From: Yoonia sp.
GTDB lineage: Bacteria > Pseudomonadota > Alphaproteobacteria > Rhodobacterales > Rhodobacteraceae
Length of the DNA: 39,195 nt
Direction of reading: 5' to 3'
Assembly: GCF_017854415.1 (NCBI RefSeq)
Contig: NZ_JAFMHR010000009.1
Location: 1-39,195 of the forward strand
Shown piece by piece: positions 32,147 through 39,195 of this stretch. Position 1 is the first letter of the stretch. Each line of letters starts with the position of its first letter. The position numbers and the translations under genes were made by a program. Under the pieces are notes generated by a model. That model ran no database searches and was not told the DNA's origin. It saw only the letters and a list, made by a program, of their open reading frames with translations.

Positions 32147-32985
32147 GCCAAACGCACCCCACGACGACCCGCCAGATCTGTAAAATACTGCCACGCCACG
32201 CGGCCAGACCGACTGCCGCGGGTGGCCTGCCATTCAATCGCCTCTGCACGCAAGGTGGCGTCGTCGATGTCCACTCCGTGTGCATCGCAATAGCCGCGGA
32301 TCATCTCTAGGTATTCGTCTTGGCTACACGGATGAAACCCCAGCCAAAGCCCGAACCGATCCGACAGCGATACCTTTTCCTCGACCGCCTCGGACGGTGA
32401 AATCGCGGTCGAGCGTTCGTTTTCAATCATATCGCGAGGCATCAAATGGCGGCGGTTTGACGTGGCATAAAGTACGACATTTTCGGGCCGCCCTTCGATC
32501 CCGCCATCCAGAACCGCCTTGAGTGATTTGTAATGCGCGTCGTCATGCCCAAACGAAAGGTCATCACAAAACATGATAAACCGCGCATCCGCTCCGCGCA
32601 GCATGTTTAGACAACGGCCAATACTGGGCAGGTCTTCGCGCTGTACTTCAACCATCTTAAGGTTGGGATGCGCCACATAAGCTGCGCCATGTATCGCCTT
32701 AACAAGGCTGGATTTTCCCATACCGCGCGCGCCCCAAAGCAGAGCATTGTTCGCAGGCAATCCAGCCGCAAACTGCAGTGTGTTCGCCATCAATGTATCA
32801 CGAGACCTGTCCACACCAACCAACAGATCAACCCCGATGCGGTTAACATGTGCGACAGGTTCCAAGCGGTCCGGATCAGCATGCCAAACAAAGGCAGAGG
32901 CTTGGGAAAAATCCGGGGCCTTGCCCGCCGCGGGGCTAAGGCGTTCTAGCGCCTCAGCAATCCGTTTAAGGGTCTTCTTGCTCAA
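32143..32985 (-). CDS. DUF815 family AAA-type ATPase
   Basis: The 280-residue protein has Walker A GARGMGKSSLVKAIH, Walker B near RFIMFCDDLSF, and the DUF815 signature VVLYATSNRRHLMPRDM, followed by SDRFGLWLGFHPCSQDEYL. DUF815 proteins are single-domain AAA ATPases with no firm function. It starts four bases within tatC's end and is the last gene of the tat block, so it may be made with TatC. A client role in Tat export is only a guess from context. Confidence 0.88.
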   Translation of the reverse strand: MSKKTLKRIAEALERLSPAAGKAPDFSQASAFVWHADPDRLEPVAHVNRIGVDLLVGVDRSRDTLMANTLQFAAGLPANNALLWGARGMGKSSLVKAIHGAAYVAHPNLKMVEVQREDLPSIGRCLNMLRGADARFIMFCDDLSFGHDDAHYKSLKAVLDGGIEGRPENVVLYATSNRRHLMPRDMIENERSTAISPSEAVEEKVSLSDRFGLWLGFHPCSQDEYLEMIRGYCDAHGVDIDDATLRAEAIEWQATRGSRSGRVAWQYFTDLAGRRGVRLA

Positions 32986-33962
32986 GGCTTCGGATCCGCG
33001 TCAGTTGGTGCCACTTCTTCGCCCAGATCATCTTCGTCGATGTCAAAAAGGCTCTCGTCTTCGCCGATGATACCTTCAGCACGGGCCACGCGGTCTTTTT
33101 TCCGCTCGACGGCGGCGACCAAATGGATCGAAATCTCGTAAAGCCCGTAAACCACCACAAACAGGATCAACTGCGTTGTGACATCAGGCGGCGTAACCAA
33201 GGCCGCGACGATCAAGATGCCAACCATTGCGTATTTACGTGTGCCGCGCAGGCCACGCGAGCTCGCCAATCCAGCCGACCCCATCAAAGTCAGCAAAACA
33301 GGTAGTTGGAAACAAACCCCGAATGCCACGATCATCTTGAGCGTAATATCGAGCGTCTCGTTAACCTTGCCGTTAAAGACAATGTCAACGCCGGTATCGG
33401 CGGTGGCAGCCACAGGCAAAGCCAGCCCGCCTGCCGCACTTGGCAACAATTCAGTACCAGGCGGCAATGCGATGCCTTCGACCATCAGGGCTGACACAAA
33501 GGACGGCAGGTCTGCAAAGCCTAGGAAAAACGCCATCGCCAATGGGACAACGATATAGTGGGCAAAGGACGCACCAACCAAAAACAGGACGGGTGACGCA
33601 ATGATAAACGGTAAAAACGCATTTTTTTCATTGCGGTAAAGGCCGGGGGCGACAAAGCGCCAAAGTTGATAGGCGATGACCGGGAAGGAAATCGTCAGAC
33701 CACCCACCATCGAAATCCGGATCAACGTGAAGAAATATTCTTGCGGTGCCGTGTACTGCATCACAGGGTTGGGATTGCCCAAACTGCGCATTGTCCGCTC
33801 GATCGGCATCAGCAGAAAATCAAGAAGCATCCCACCGAACGAAAAGCAAATGATCATGCCGACGAGAAAGGCCGAGACCGAATAAATCAATCGCGAACGT
33901 AGCTCTGTCAGGTGCTCTAGCAGGGGGGCAGAGCTGTTTTCCATGTCGTCCTGGGTGCTCAT
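32982..33962 (-). CDS. tatC: Sec-independent protein translocase TatC
   Basis: TatC is the receptor for twin-arginine signal peptides in the inner membrane. The 326-residue protein is longer than the usual 240-260. It has the N-terminal [11 protein letters not shown] motif, six helices, the conserved periplasmic loop [19 protein letters not shown], and [19 protein letters not shown]. Extra residues come from two places: an enlarged periplasmic loop between helices 3 and 4 (about 160-215, rich in Ala, Pro and Gly) and an acidic 40-50-residue cytosolic tail. It overlaps tatB by four bases and the ATPase gene by four. Confidence 0.95.
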   Translation of the reverse strand: MSTQDDMENSSAPLLEHLTELRSRLIYSVSAFLVGMIICFSFGGMLLDFLLMPIERTMRSLGNPNPVMQYTAPQEYFFTLIRISMVGGLTISFPVIAYQLWRFVAPGLYRNEKNAFLPFIIASPVLFLVGASFAHYIVVPLAMAFFLGFADLPSFVSALMVEGIALPPGTELLPSAAGGLALPVAATADTGVDIVFNGKVNETLDITLKMIVAFGVCFQLPVLLTLMGSAGLASSRGLRGTRKYAMVGILIVAALVTPPDVTTQLILFVVVYGLYEISIHLVAAVERKKDRVARAEGIIGEDESLFDIDEDDLGEEVAPTDADPKP

Positions 33963-34411
33963 GCGTCAGCCTCTGGCTTGGGCGTCTTGGGTGCAGGCGT
34001 CTTAGGTGCGGGCGCAGGTTCTGTTGCGGCCTTTGCTGCATCCTCCGCCTCGCTTGCTTTGCGTGCAACGGCGGCATCACCCATCGCTTTGCTCATCTTG
34101 TCCTTTGCCGCCTGACGTTCTTGGGACAATTCCGTCGTCGCGGGGCCTTTTGTCATGCCCGTCGCTTCTTTCAGCTTATCTGTGCCGAATTTCTGTGGGT
34201 TCGACGCGGCCTTTAATGTCTTGGAAATGTCCTTGACGCCCGCTTGGTCGGCTGCCTGATCCATTGCGCGCGAAAATTCACGCGCCATCATCCGGGCTTT
34301 GCCAGTGTACTGCCCCATCGTGCGGAACAATCCCGGCAAATCCTTGGGACCAATGACAATCAAGGCCACAATGCCGATCACCACCATTTCGCTTGCGCCA
34401 AGACCAAACAT
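33959..34411 (-). CDS. tatB: Sec-independent protein translocase TatB
   Basis: TatB (150 residues) joins TatC in the Tat substrate receptor. The N-terminal helix [21 protein letters not shown] is followed by the conserved [15 protein letters not shown] hinge, an amphipathic helix and a long Ala/Lys/Pro-rich cytosolic tail. The FGLGxxE start with the glutamate at residue 8 marks TatB and not TatA. The last bases overlap tatC (ATGAG), so the two are translationally coupled. Confidence 0.94.
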   Translation of the reverse strand: MFGLGASEMVVIGIVALIVIGPKDLPGLFRTMGQYTGKARMMAREFSRAMDQAADQAGVKDISKTLKAASNPQKFGTDKLKEATGMTKGPATTELSQERQAAKDKMSKAMGDAAVARKASEAEDAAKAATEPAPAPKTPAPKTPKPEADA

Positions 34412-34448
34412 CAGATGCCGCCCTTATAAGATCGGAAAAACGCCAAAA

Positions 34449-34661
34449 TCAGACTTTGTCTTTTTCTTCTTCGGGTGTGACGTCTTTTGCGTCTGCCATG
34501 CTGTCTTCGATTTCTTGCTTGCCGTCATCAACACCCTTTTTGAAGGCCGTGATACCTTTGCCGACTTCGCCCATCAGGCTCGAAATTTTGCCGCGTCCAA
34601 ACAGAACCAGAACGACGACAGCGATCAGTAGAAGACCGGGAAGACCAATATTGTTAAGCAT
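34449..34661 (-). CDS. tatA: Sec-independent protein translocase TatA
   Basis: TatA (70 residues) forms the size-variable pore of the Tat system. It has a short N-terminal helix ([18 protein letters not shown]), the [17 protein letters not shown] hinge and an amphipathic helix with an acidic tail. AAAGGAG precedes the ATG. It is 37 bases before tatB and first in the tatA-tatB-tatC-ATPase block. The 207 bases upstream separate it from the divergent WYL regulator, and CTTGCG-G-CGCAAG at 34729-34741 is a possible operator of its promoter. Confidence 0.95.
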   Translation of the reverse strand: MLNNIGLPGLLLIAVVVLVLFGRGKISSLMGEVGKGITAFKKGVDDGKQEIEDSMADAKDVTPEEEKDKV

Positions 34662-34806
34662 CTTTTTCTCCTTTGACGGGTCATGCGCCCGGCGTGGGTT
34701 AATTCATCTGCAATGACAGATAGGGCCGCTTGCGGCGCAAGGAAAGCGTGAAATCGCATTTTCAGCCCCGCCAACCCCCTTTTTCACAAGGGTTGTCCAG
34801 CATTTG

Positions 34807-34841
34807 TGACAATAACTTGTCAGTTGCCAAAAAATTGGCAA
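34807..34841. promoter_or_regulatory. tandem pair of operator-like dyads
   Basis: Two 16-base dyads of one form, TG(A/C)CAA-N4-TTG(T/G)CA, stand side by side: TGACAATAACTTGTCA at 34807-34822 and TGCCAAAAAATTGGCA at 34825-34840, the latter extended by T/A at the ends. Centres are 18 bases apart and about 45 and 27 bases upstream of the WYL regulator start. Confidence 0.6.
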
Positions 34842-34868
34842 AACTATCCCGAATCGAAAGGAAATCCG

Positions 34869-35540
34869 ATGCGCCGTGCCGACAGATTGATGCAGCTTGT
34901 TCAAATCTTGCGCGATGGCACACTTCACCGTGCCATTGATCTGGCGCACGCAACAGACGTGTCGTTGCGCACGATCTACCGCGATATGGAAACGCTTGCC
35001 GCATCAGGTGTGCCGATCGAGGGTGAACGCGGCATTGGCTACCGCGTTACCGCAGCAATCACCCTGCCCCCTCTCAACCTGACTATGACCGAAATGGAAG
35101 CACTCCATATCGGGCTTAGCGCTGTCGCTCACAGCGAAGACAAAGAACTTTCAGCCGCCGCAACCGCCCTAACTGCCAAGCTGGATGCGGTGATGCCCGA
35201 AGATCGCAGTCGCGCGCCCCAAGGCTACGGCTTTGCGATCTATCCTTTTGCGGATGCAGCCCGCGGGTTTCAGCATTTGCCCAGCCTGCGTCAAGCGGTG
35301 CGAACCCGCCAAAAACTTGAAATGGTACTCAACGCGGCCAAACGCACCGTGCGCCCGCTTCAACTGGATTATTGGGGCCGTCTTTGGACTTGTGTGGTTT
35401 GGTGCGAAACGACGCAAGGGTTTGACGAAATACGCGTCGACCAGATCAGTAGCTTGCGCATTCTGCCCAGTTTGTTCGTTGATGAGACCGGTAAATCACT
35501 ACGCGACTTTCACCGTTTGCGCCAAACGCCGGACAACTAA
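34869..35540 (+). CDS. HTH-WYL (YafY-type) transcriptional regulator
   Basis: This 223-residue regulator has an N-terminal winged HTH (RRADRLMQLVQILRDGTLHR, then TDVSLRTIYRDMETLAASGV and GERGIGYRV) and a C-terminal WYL-type ligand domain. In this protein the WYL triad is changed to PLQLDYWGRLWTCVVWCE. ATG 34869 has AAAGGA six bases upstream; the longer start at 34806 would lie in the operator array. Two tandem dyads precede it, consistent with autoregulation and perhaps control of the divergent tatA side. It ends convergent with the PhyH-like gene with a four-base overlap. Confidence 0.9.
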   Translation: MRRADRLMQLVQILRDGTLHRAIDLAHATDVSLRTIYRDMETLAASGVPIEGERGIGYRVTAAITLPPLNLTMTEMEALHIGLSAVAHSEDKELSAAATALTAKLDAVMPEDRSRAPQGYGFAIYPFADAARGFQHLPSLRQAVRTRQKLEMVLNAAKRTVRPLQLDYWGRLWTCVVWCETTQGFDEIRVDQISSLRILPSLFVDETGKSLRDFHRLRQTPDN

Positions 35541-36277
35541 AGCCAATCTTGAACCGCTATTTGAGGCCGAAAATACGCGACCATGCGCATGTCGCCCGCA
35601 ATTGCGGGGTCCCAAGGTGCCACGCCGTGTAACAGATGCCGATCGATCAAAATCGCCTGACCAGGCTTGGCTATCAGCGGCACACGTTCACAGGTTTCAA
35701 AAACGTCGCGGCGGACCGTCTGATAGACCTCTGTAACATCCAGATCACCCCAATCCGAGGGATCAAGTCCCTCATAAGCCCGCTGAAATGCGGCGCGCAT
35801 CATCAGGTGACTGCCTTTCCAGACCACCAACGGACTGACGGCCACATCGTTCAAAGGCAGGCCCACAATAAACCCATGCGGTTCGCGCAAATGACGCCTC
35901 TTTTGCGGCCCTTCTGGAAGCAACCCATCCACATGGGCCGCATCGCGGTTCCGCCGAAACCTATGCGCAGCATCGCTTTCAGCGGGGTCCTGCCGGGGAT
36001 ACCCTCTAAAAACAACAGAGAGCTGTGCCGCGTGCCACGTTGGCGGAACACTCACATGCTGCAACCATTCACCTGCCAACGGGACGCCTGCAATGCTGCC
36101 GTCTCGCGCATTGGGCAAGGCATCAACGCCGACGAACCAAGTGCCGCCGTGACGACGTTCTCCATCACCACCCAAGATCTCACAGCCAACGCCCCAAGCC
36201 GCCCTCGCCCAGTCTGCCACGCTTGGGTCATGGGCAAAAACCACATAACCATCGCGTGCGAGGGCTCTCGCTACCAT
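35537..36277 (-). CDS. PhyH-like 2-oxoglutarate/Fe(II) dioxygenase
   Basis: The 246-residue protein resembles phytanoyl-CoA dioxygenase. The iron ligands fit H115-x-D117 (AAHVDGLLPEG) and distal H217 (HLLHGVAPW), and R231 in MRMVAYFRP would hold 2-oxoglutarate. An LNDVAVSPLVVWKGSH segment is typical of the jelly-roll core. Substrate is unknown. It overlaps the TauE/SafE gene start-to-stop by seven bases in the same direction and so likely belongs to the dusA-TauE/SafE transcript. The plus-strand open frames over it are shadows. Confidence 0.85.
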   Translation of the reverse strand: MVARALARDGYVVFAHDPSVADWARAAWGVGCEILGGDGERRHGGTWFVGVDALPNARDGSIAGVPLAGEWLQHVSVPPTWHAAQLSVVFRGYPRQDPAESDAAHRFRRNRDAAHVDGLLPEGPQKRRHLREPHGFIVGLPLNDVAVSPLVVWKGSHLMMRAAFQRAYEGLDPSDWGDLDVTEVYQTVRRDVFETCERVPLIAKPGQAILIDRHLLHGVAPWDPAIAGDMRMVAYFRPQIAVQDWL

Positions 36278-37089
36278 CCCAGCGCTTTGCGGATCATGTT
36301 CACGGCAACAAGAATCAGAAACACGCCAAACAGTCTCTTAAGCGGTCCAGCGTTCATGCGGTGCGCTAGCGCCGCCCCCCATGGGGCGGTGATCATCGTC
36401 ATCGACACGATCAAGCCGAAAGCAAGAAAATTCACCGCGCCGACCGTAAAGGGTGGCGCCACATCAATATCCACAAGCAAAAAGCCAATCACCGAAGGCA
36501 CAGCGATAATCACGCCAAAACCAGCAGCGGTCGCAACCGCGCGGTGAATTGGCATGCCAAACAATGTCATCGTTGGCACGCCAAACGATCCGCCACCAAT
36601 CCCCATCAATACGGATAGAAAGCCAAGGACCGGAGACAGCACAGCACGAAGAACGCCGCCGGGCATTTGAGGACCCAATCGCCACTCAGCACTGCCTAAT
36701 GCCATATAGAGGCCGACACAAATCGCTAATCCGCCAAAAATCGCCTGCAATACGTCCGAGCGCAGGGTGGATGCGACCGCAACTCCTAAAGCCGCACCAA
36801 TCGCGATGCCGACAACCCAGGTCTTGAGAATTTCCCAATCGACTGCGCCCTTTTTATTGTGCGCGAGAACCGACCGGAGAGATGTCACAATGATCGTCGC
36901 AAGCGAGGTCCCCAGACAAATCTGCATCAATTGCGGGCTGTCATATCCCAAGGCGCTGAAAACATAGAAAAACGCAGGCACCAGAATGATGCCCCCGCCG
37001 ACGCCTAGCAATCCAGCCAGCACCCCCGCAAAAGCACCCAAAACCAGCAAAATACCCGCCATTGTCGCAAGCAGCATCACGTCATCCAT
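36271..37089 (-). CDS. TauE/SafE family sulfite/anion permease
   Basis: The 272-residue inner-membrane protein has two homologous sets of four helices. Its N-terminal FAGVLAGLLGVGGGIILVPA and internal GFLSVLMGIGGGSFGVPTMT are the paired GxGGG(x)hxVP signatures of TauE/SafE transporters. These move sulfite, sulfoacetate and other organic anions. The particular substrate is not shown by the sequence. AAGGAA precedes ATG 37089, ten bases after dusA stops. The gene is co-directional with dusA and the PhyH-like gene. Confidence 0.9.
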   Translation of the reverse strand: MDDVMLLATMAGILLVLGAFAGVLAGLLGVGGGIILVPAFFYVFSALGYDSPQLMQICLGTSLATIIVTSLRSVLAHNKKGAVDWEILKTWVVGIAIGAALGVAVASTLRSDVLQAIFGGLAICVGLYMALGSAEWRLGPQMPGGVLRAVLSPVLGFLSVLMGIGGGSFGVPTMTLFGMPIHRAVATAAGFGVIIAVPSVIGFLLVDIDVAPPFTVGAVNFLAFGLIVSMTMITAPWGAALAHRMNAGPLKRLFGVFLILVAVNMIRKALGW

Positions 37090-37099
37090 GTGTCATTCC

Positions 37100-38107
37100 T
37101 TATGCGGCAAGCCGCGTTACGTGGTCCATAGCTGCCATTACAACGTCAGGCCCTGCCCCATCTGCGTGAACATTCTCTGACAGGTGTCTGCGCCAGCCAC
37201 GCGCACCGGGGCGTCCTTGGAAAAGGCCCATCATATGGCGTGTGATCTGCCCCAAGCGACCGCCCTGTGCAAGGTGATCTGCGATATATGGCAACATAAG
37301 ATGCACAACTTCTTCGGCACTGCGCGATGTACCAGCCCCGAAAATCCGACGGTCCGCATCCAGCAAAACGAGTGCTGGCGTATGGTAAGCCGCGCGTCCA
37401 ATCATCACCCCGTCCAGACCGCGCTCAAGAAAGCTTTCTGCCGCATCAAGGCTCTCTATTCCGCCATTCACCGATAGATGAAGATGTGGGAACAAACCTT
37501 TCATTTCCATCACTAAATCATAATCCAATGGTGGAATATCACGGTTTTCTTTGGGGCTTAATCCTTGTAACCACGCCTTGCGCGCATGAACCGAAAACCG
37601 GTCAACACCTGCCGCGGAAACCTGCGCCAGAAAGTCCGGCAAAATGACCGATGGATCTTGATCATCAACGCCGATCCGGCACTTCACCGTGACCGGAATA
37701 TCAACAGCGTTAATCATCGCCGCGACACATTCGGCGACCAACTTTGGGGTCTCCATCAACACCGCGCCAAAACTGCCCGACTGCACCCGGTCCGACGGGC
37801 AACCGCAGTTCAAATTGATTTCGGCATAGCCATAGTCCGCACCGATCCGCGCAGCCAACGCAAGCTGCGCAGGGTCAGACCCACCAAGCTGTAGTGCCAC
37901 CGGCTGTTCGGCAGCATGAAACCCAAGCAACCGATCGCGATCGCCATGGATAATAGCGGGTGCCGTCACCATTTCTGTATAAAGCAAGGTGTGCTGCGAC
38001 ATCAGACGATGAAAATAGCGGCAATGCCGGTCGGTCCAATCCATCATCGGAGCCACGGATAATCTGCTACTTACGCCAATCTGCGATTTTACCGCCTTTT
38101 CCAACAC
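37100..38107 (-). CDS. dusA: tRNA dihydrouridine(20/20a) synthase
   Basis: DusA is an FMN enzyme that makes dihydrouridine at positions 20 and 20a in the tRNA D-loop. The 335-residue protein has LSVAPMMDWTDRHCRYFHRL near the N-terminus, the catalytic cysteine in NLNCGCPSDRVQ, VKCRIGVDD, FSVHARKAWLQGLSPKENRD and NGGIESLDAAESFLERGLDGVMIGRAAYHTP (each short motif read separately). The first 15 residues (MLEKAVKSQIGVSSR) lie outside the core. The 5' end of dusA is a known integration target, and a tyrosine recombinase begins 108 bases upstream on the other strand. Confidence 0.95.
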   Translation of the reverse strand: MLEKAVKSQIGVSSRLSVAPMMDWTDRHCRYFHRLMSQHTLLYTEMVTAPAIIHGDRDRLLGFHAAEQPVALQLGGSDPAQLALAARIGADYGYAEINLNCGCPSDRVQSGSFGAVLMETPKLVAECVAAMINAVDIPVTVKCRIGVDDQDPSVILPDFLAQVSAAGVDRFSVHARKAWLQGLSPKENRDIPPLDYDLVMEMKGLFPHLHLSVNGGIESLDAAESFLERGLDGVMIGRAAYHTPALVLLDADRRIFGAGTSRSAEEVVHLMLPYIADHLAQGGRLGQITRHMMGLFQGRPGARGWRRHLSENVHADGAGPDVVMAAMDHVTRLAA

Positions 38108-38173
38108 TTAGCTCCGAGTTCTCAAGTTCGTCTATGTTCGATATCTTGCCATTTAGGCCCATTATCTGCTACA

Positions 38174-38193
38174 TTTACAACACGTGTTGTAAA
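38174..38193. promoter_or_regulatory. perfect 20-base palindrome upstream of integrase
   Basis: TTTACAACACGTGTTGTAAA is a perfect palindrome 22 bases before the integrase start. It could be an autorepressor site, or an accessory or core site for recombination. Confidence 0.6.
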
Positions 38194-38204
38194 ATGAAAG
38201 GCCA

Positions 38205-38213
38205 TGTTGTAAA
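38205..38213 (+). promoter_or_regulatory. third half-site of the integrase-promoter palindrome
   Basis: TGTTGTAAA directly repeats the right arm of the palindrome at 38174-38193 and ends two bases before the integrase ATG, so a bound protein here would block its translation start region. Confidence 0.5.
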
Positions 38214-38215
38214 TC

Positions 38216-39195
38216 ATGGGCACCATCATTAAGCGTCGTCGCAAGAATGGCACCATAGCTTGGCTCGCACAAATCTCAGTGATGCGACAAGGTAAAGTCT
38301 TACTTCGCGAAAGTCAGACATTCGAGCGCAGATCAACCGCTGCGGCGTGGATCGAAAACCGCGAAGAAAGTCTTGCACGACCCGGTGCCCTTGATGCGCT
38401 CAAAACTCAACCGAAAAGCAAGAAGACACCGACCTTGGCCGATGCCATCGACAGGTATGTCCAAGAAAGCAACAAACAGATCGGTCGGACCAAGACCCAA
38501 GTTCTGAAGAGCATCAAGACGTTTGATATCGCGGACAAACACTGTGACGCGATAACCAGCGCTGACATCGTCGAATTTGCGCAAGAAAAGCTCAATAGTG
38601 GCGTTCAGCCTCAAACAGTCGCCAACTACCTCTCGCATCTCGGCGCGGTGTTCTCCATCGCCAGACCCGCATGGGGCTTTCCACTAAACGCGCAGGCTAT
38701 GGAGGACGCCCGGAAAGTGGCGGACAAACTGGGTATCACTGGCAAGAGCCGCGAACGAGATCGGCGTCCCACGCTCGATGAGCTAGACCAACTGATGCAA
38801 CACTTCCTCGACCGCTCGCGACGTCGCCCCACGTCAATCCCCATGCACCGGATCATCGCCTTTGCCATCTTTTCCACTCGACGGCAGGAAGAGATCGTCC
38901 GCATTCGCTGGAAAGATGTCGACGTGGAAGGCAAACGCATATTGGTCCGGGACATGAAGAACCCCGGCGAAAAAATTGGCAACGACGTCTGGTGTGATCT
39001 GCAGGAACAGGCTCTGGCGATCATCGAAGCGATGCCATTGATAGAAGACGAGATATTCCCTTACTCAACGGATGCCATCAGCGCAGCGTTCACGCGCGCC
39101 TGCAAGCTTCTGGAAATAGAGGGACTGCACTTTCACGATCTGGTCTTGTCACGGTTTAGTTCCGGTCTCTTTCGAGCAATGTTTGCAATGAAGGA
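38216..39195 (+). CDS. tyrosine recombinase (integrase), 3' end outside window, active site apparently altered
   Basis: At least 326 codons are seen, open to the window edge. ATG 38216 opens with MGTIIKRRRKNGTIAWLAQI, an arm-binding start common in alphaproteobacterial integrases. A core-binding domain (about 75-165) and catalytic domain follow. Box I has the catalytic arginine R223 in STRRQEEIVRIRW. Box II, expected to read H-x-L-R, is H307-D-L-V310 followed by LSRFSSGLF, so the second catalytic arginine is lacking. Small compensating indels may have damaged the region. Tyrosine and third-arginine boxes are past the edge. A gene of this kind next to the dusA 5' end fits a dusA-type integrative element. 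The window ends within it. Confidence 0.82.
   Translation, partial: MGTIIKRRRKNGTIAWLAQISVMRQGKVLLRESQTFERRSTAAAWIENREESLARPGALDALKTQPKSKKTPTLADAIDRYVQESNKQIGRTKTQVLKSIKTFDIADKHCDAITSADIVEFAQEKLNSGVQPQTVANYLSHLGAVFSIARPAWGFPLNAQAMEDARKVADKLGITGKSRERDRRPTLDELDQLMQHFLDRSRRRPTSIPMHRIIAFAIFSTRRQEEIVRIRWKDVDVEGKRILVRDMKNPGEKIGNDVWCDLQEQALAIIEAMPLIEDEIFPYSTDAISAAFTRACKLLEIEGLHFHDLVLSRFSSGLFRAMFAMK

Noticed and set aside
34729-34741. CTTGCG-G-CGCAAG palindrome upstream of tatA as a firm operator
   Set aside because: A single 13-base dyad with no second copy and no known regulator; mentioned under tatA only.
35636-36547. Plus-strand open frame of 303 codons across the PhyH-like and TauE/SafE genes
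   Set aside because: It spans the junction of two well-supported minus-strand genes and shows no domain.
1-39195. CRISPR arrays, tRNA, rRNA or insertion sequences
   Set aside because: None was seen by eye: no regular spaced repeats, no tRNA-like cloverleaf in the gaps, no transposase frames. Small RNAs cannot be excluded without expression data.

Overview
The window is ordinary core chromosome of an alphaproteobacterium, most likely a marine Rhodobacterales (Roseobacter-group) strain. The evidence is the gene content and order: a cysG-DUF2849-cysI-cysH-DUF934 sulfate assimilation operon, dnaB-alr-pqiA-radA-cvpA-purF, tatABC beside surE-pcm-nlpD, an AerR/PpaA-like B12 protein, moderate-to-high GC and dense packing with many 1-11 base gene overlaps. 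I assign it to group level only. No rRNA, tRNA, CRISPR array or insertion sequence was recognised. No gene-free stretch exceeds about 225 bases.

Layout. (1) 1-5.5 kb: end of an MFS transporter, two Fe-S assembly factors (SufT-like and A-type carrier), a TfoX-N protein, triosephosphate isomerase, a divergent pair of a B12-binding regulator and a cytochrome P450, and an Lrp/AsnC regulator. (2) 5.6-11.05 kb: the sulfate/sulfite reduction operon starting with a fused siroheme synthase, then ferredoxin-NADP reductase and a strong bidirectional terminator. (3) 11.05-18.5 kb: an alanine-rich membrane-anchored rod protein, infC (apparently with an ATA start codon), xdhC, glutaryl-CoA dehydrogenase, several small unknowns, pyrC and pyrE. 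(4) 18.5-30.9 kb: dnaB preceded by DnaA-box-like sites, a small secreted SecD-like protein, alr, a PqiA-like membrane protein, radA, cvpA, two unknown membrane or secreted proteins, a fatty acid desaturase, purF, a small unknown and an SDR. (5) 29.4-34.7 kb: surE-pcm-nlpD converging on tatA-tatB-tatC-DUF815 ATPase. (6) 34.8-38.1 kb: a WYL-type regulator with a tandem operator-like array, a PhyH-like dioxygenase, a TauE/SafE permease and dusA. (7) 38.1 kb to the end: a tyrosine recombinase, cut by the window edge, beginning 108 bases upstream of the dusA start. This looks like the edge of an integrative element using the known dusA target.

How the genes work together. The cys operon would reduce APS to sulfite (CysH) and sulfite to sulfide (CysI). 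Siroheme comes from CysG and electrons plausibly from ferredoxin/Fpr, since no flavoprotein CysJ is present. SurE, Pcm and NlpD form the familiar stress/envelope trio. TatABC exports folded proteins. Most of the window is housekeeping. The points most worth checking are the unusual start codons (infC ATA; a possible ATC start after dnaB), the TGT-N12-ACA dyad next to the B12 regulator, the tandem dyads before the WYL regulator, the purF leader hairpin, the TolA-like alanine-rich protein, and the dusA/integrase junction with its palindrome and an apparently damaged recombinase active site.
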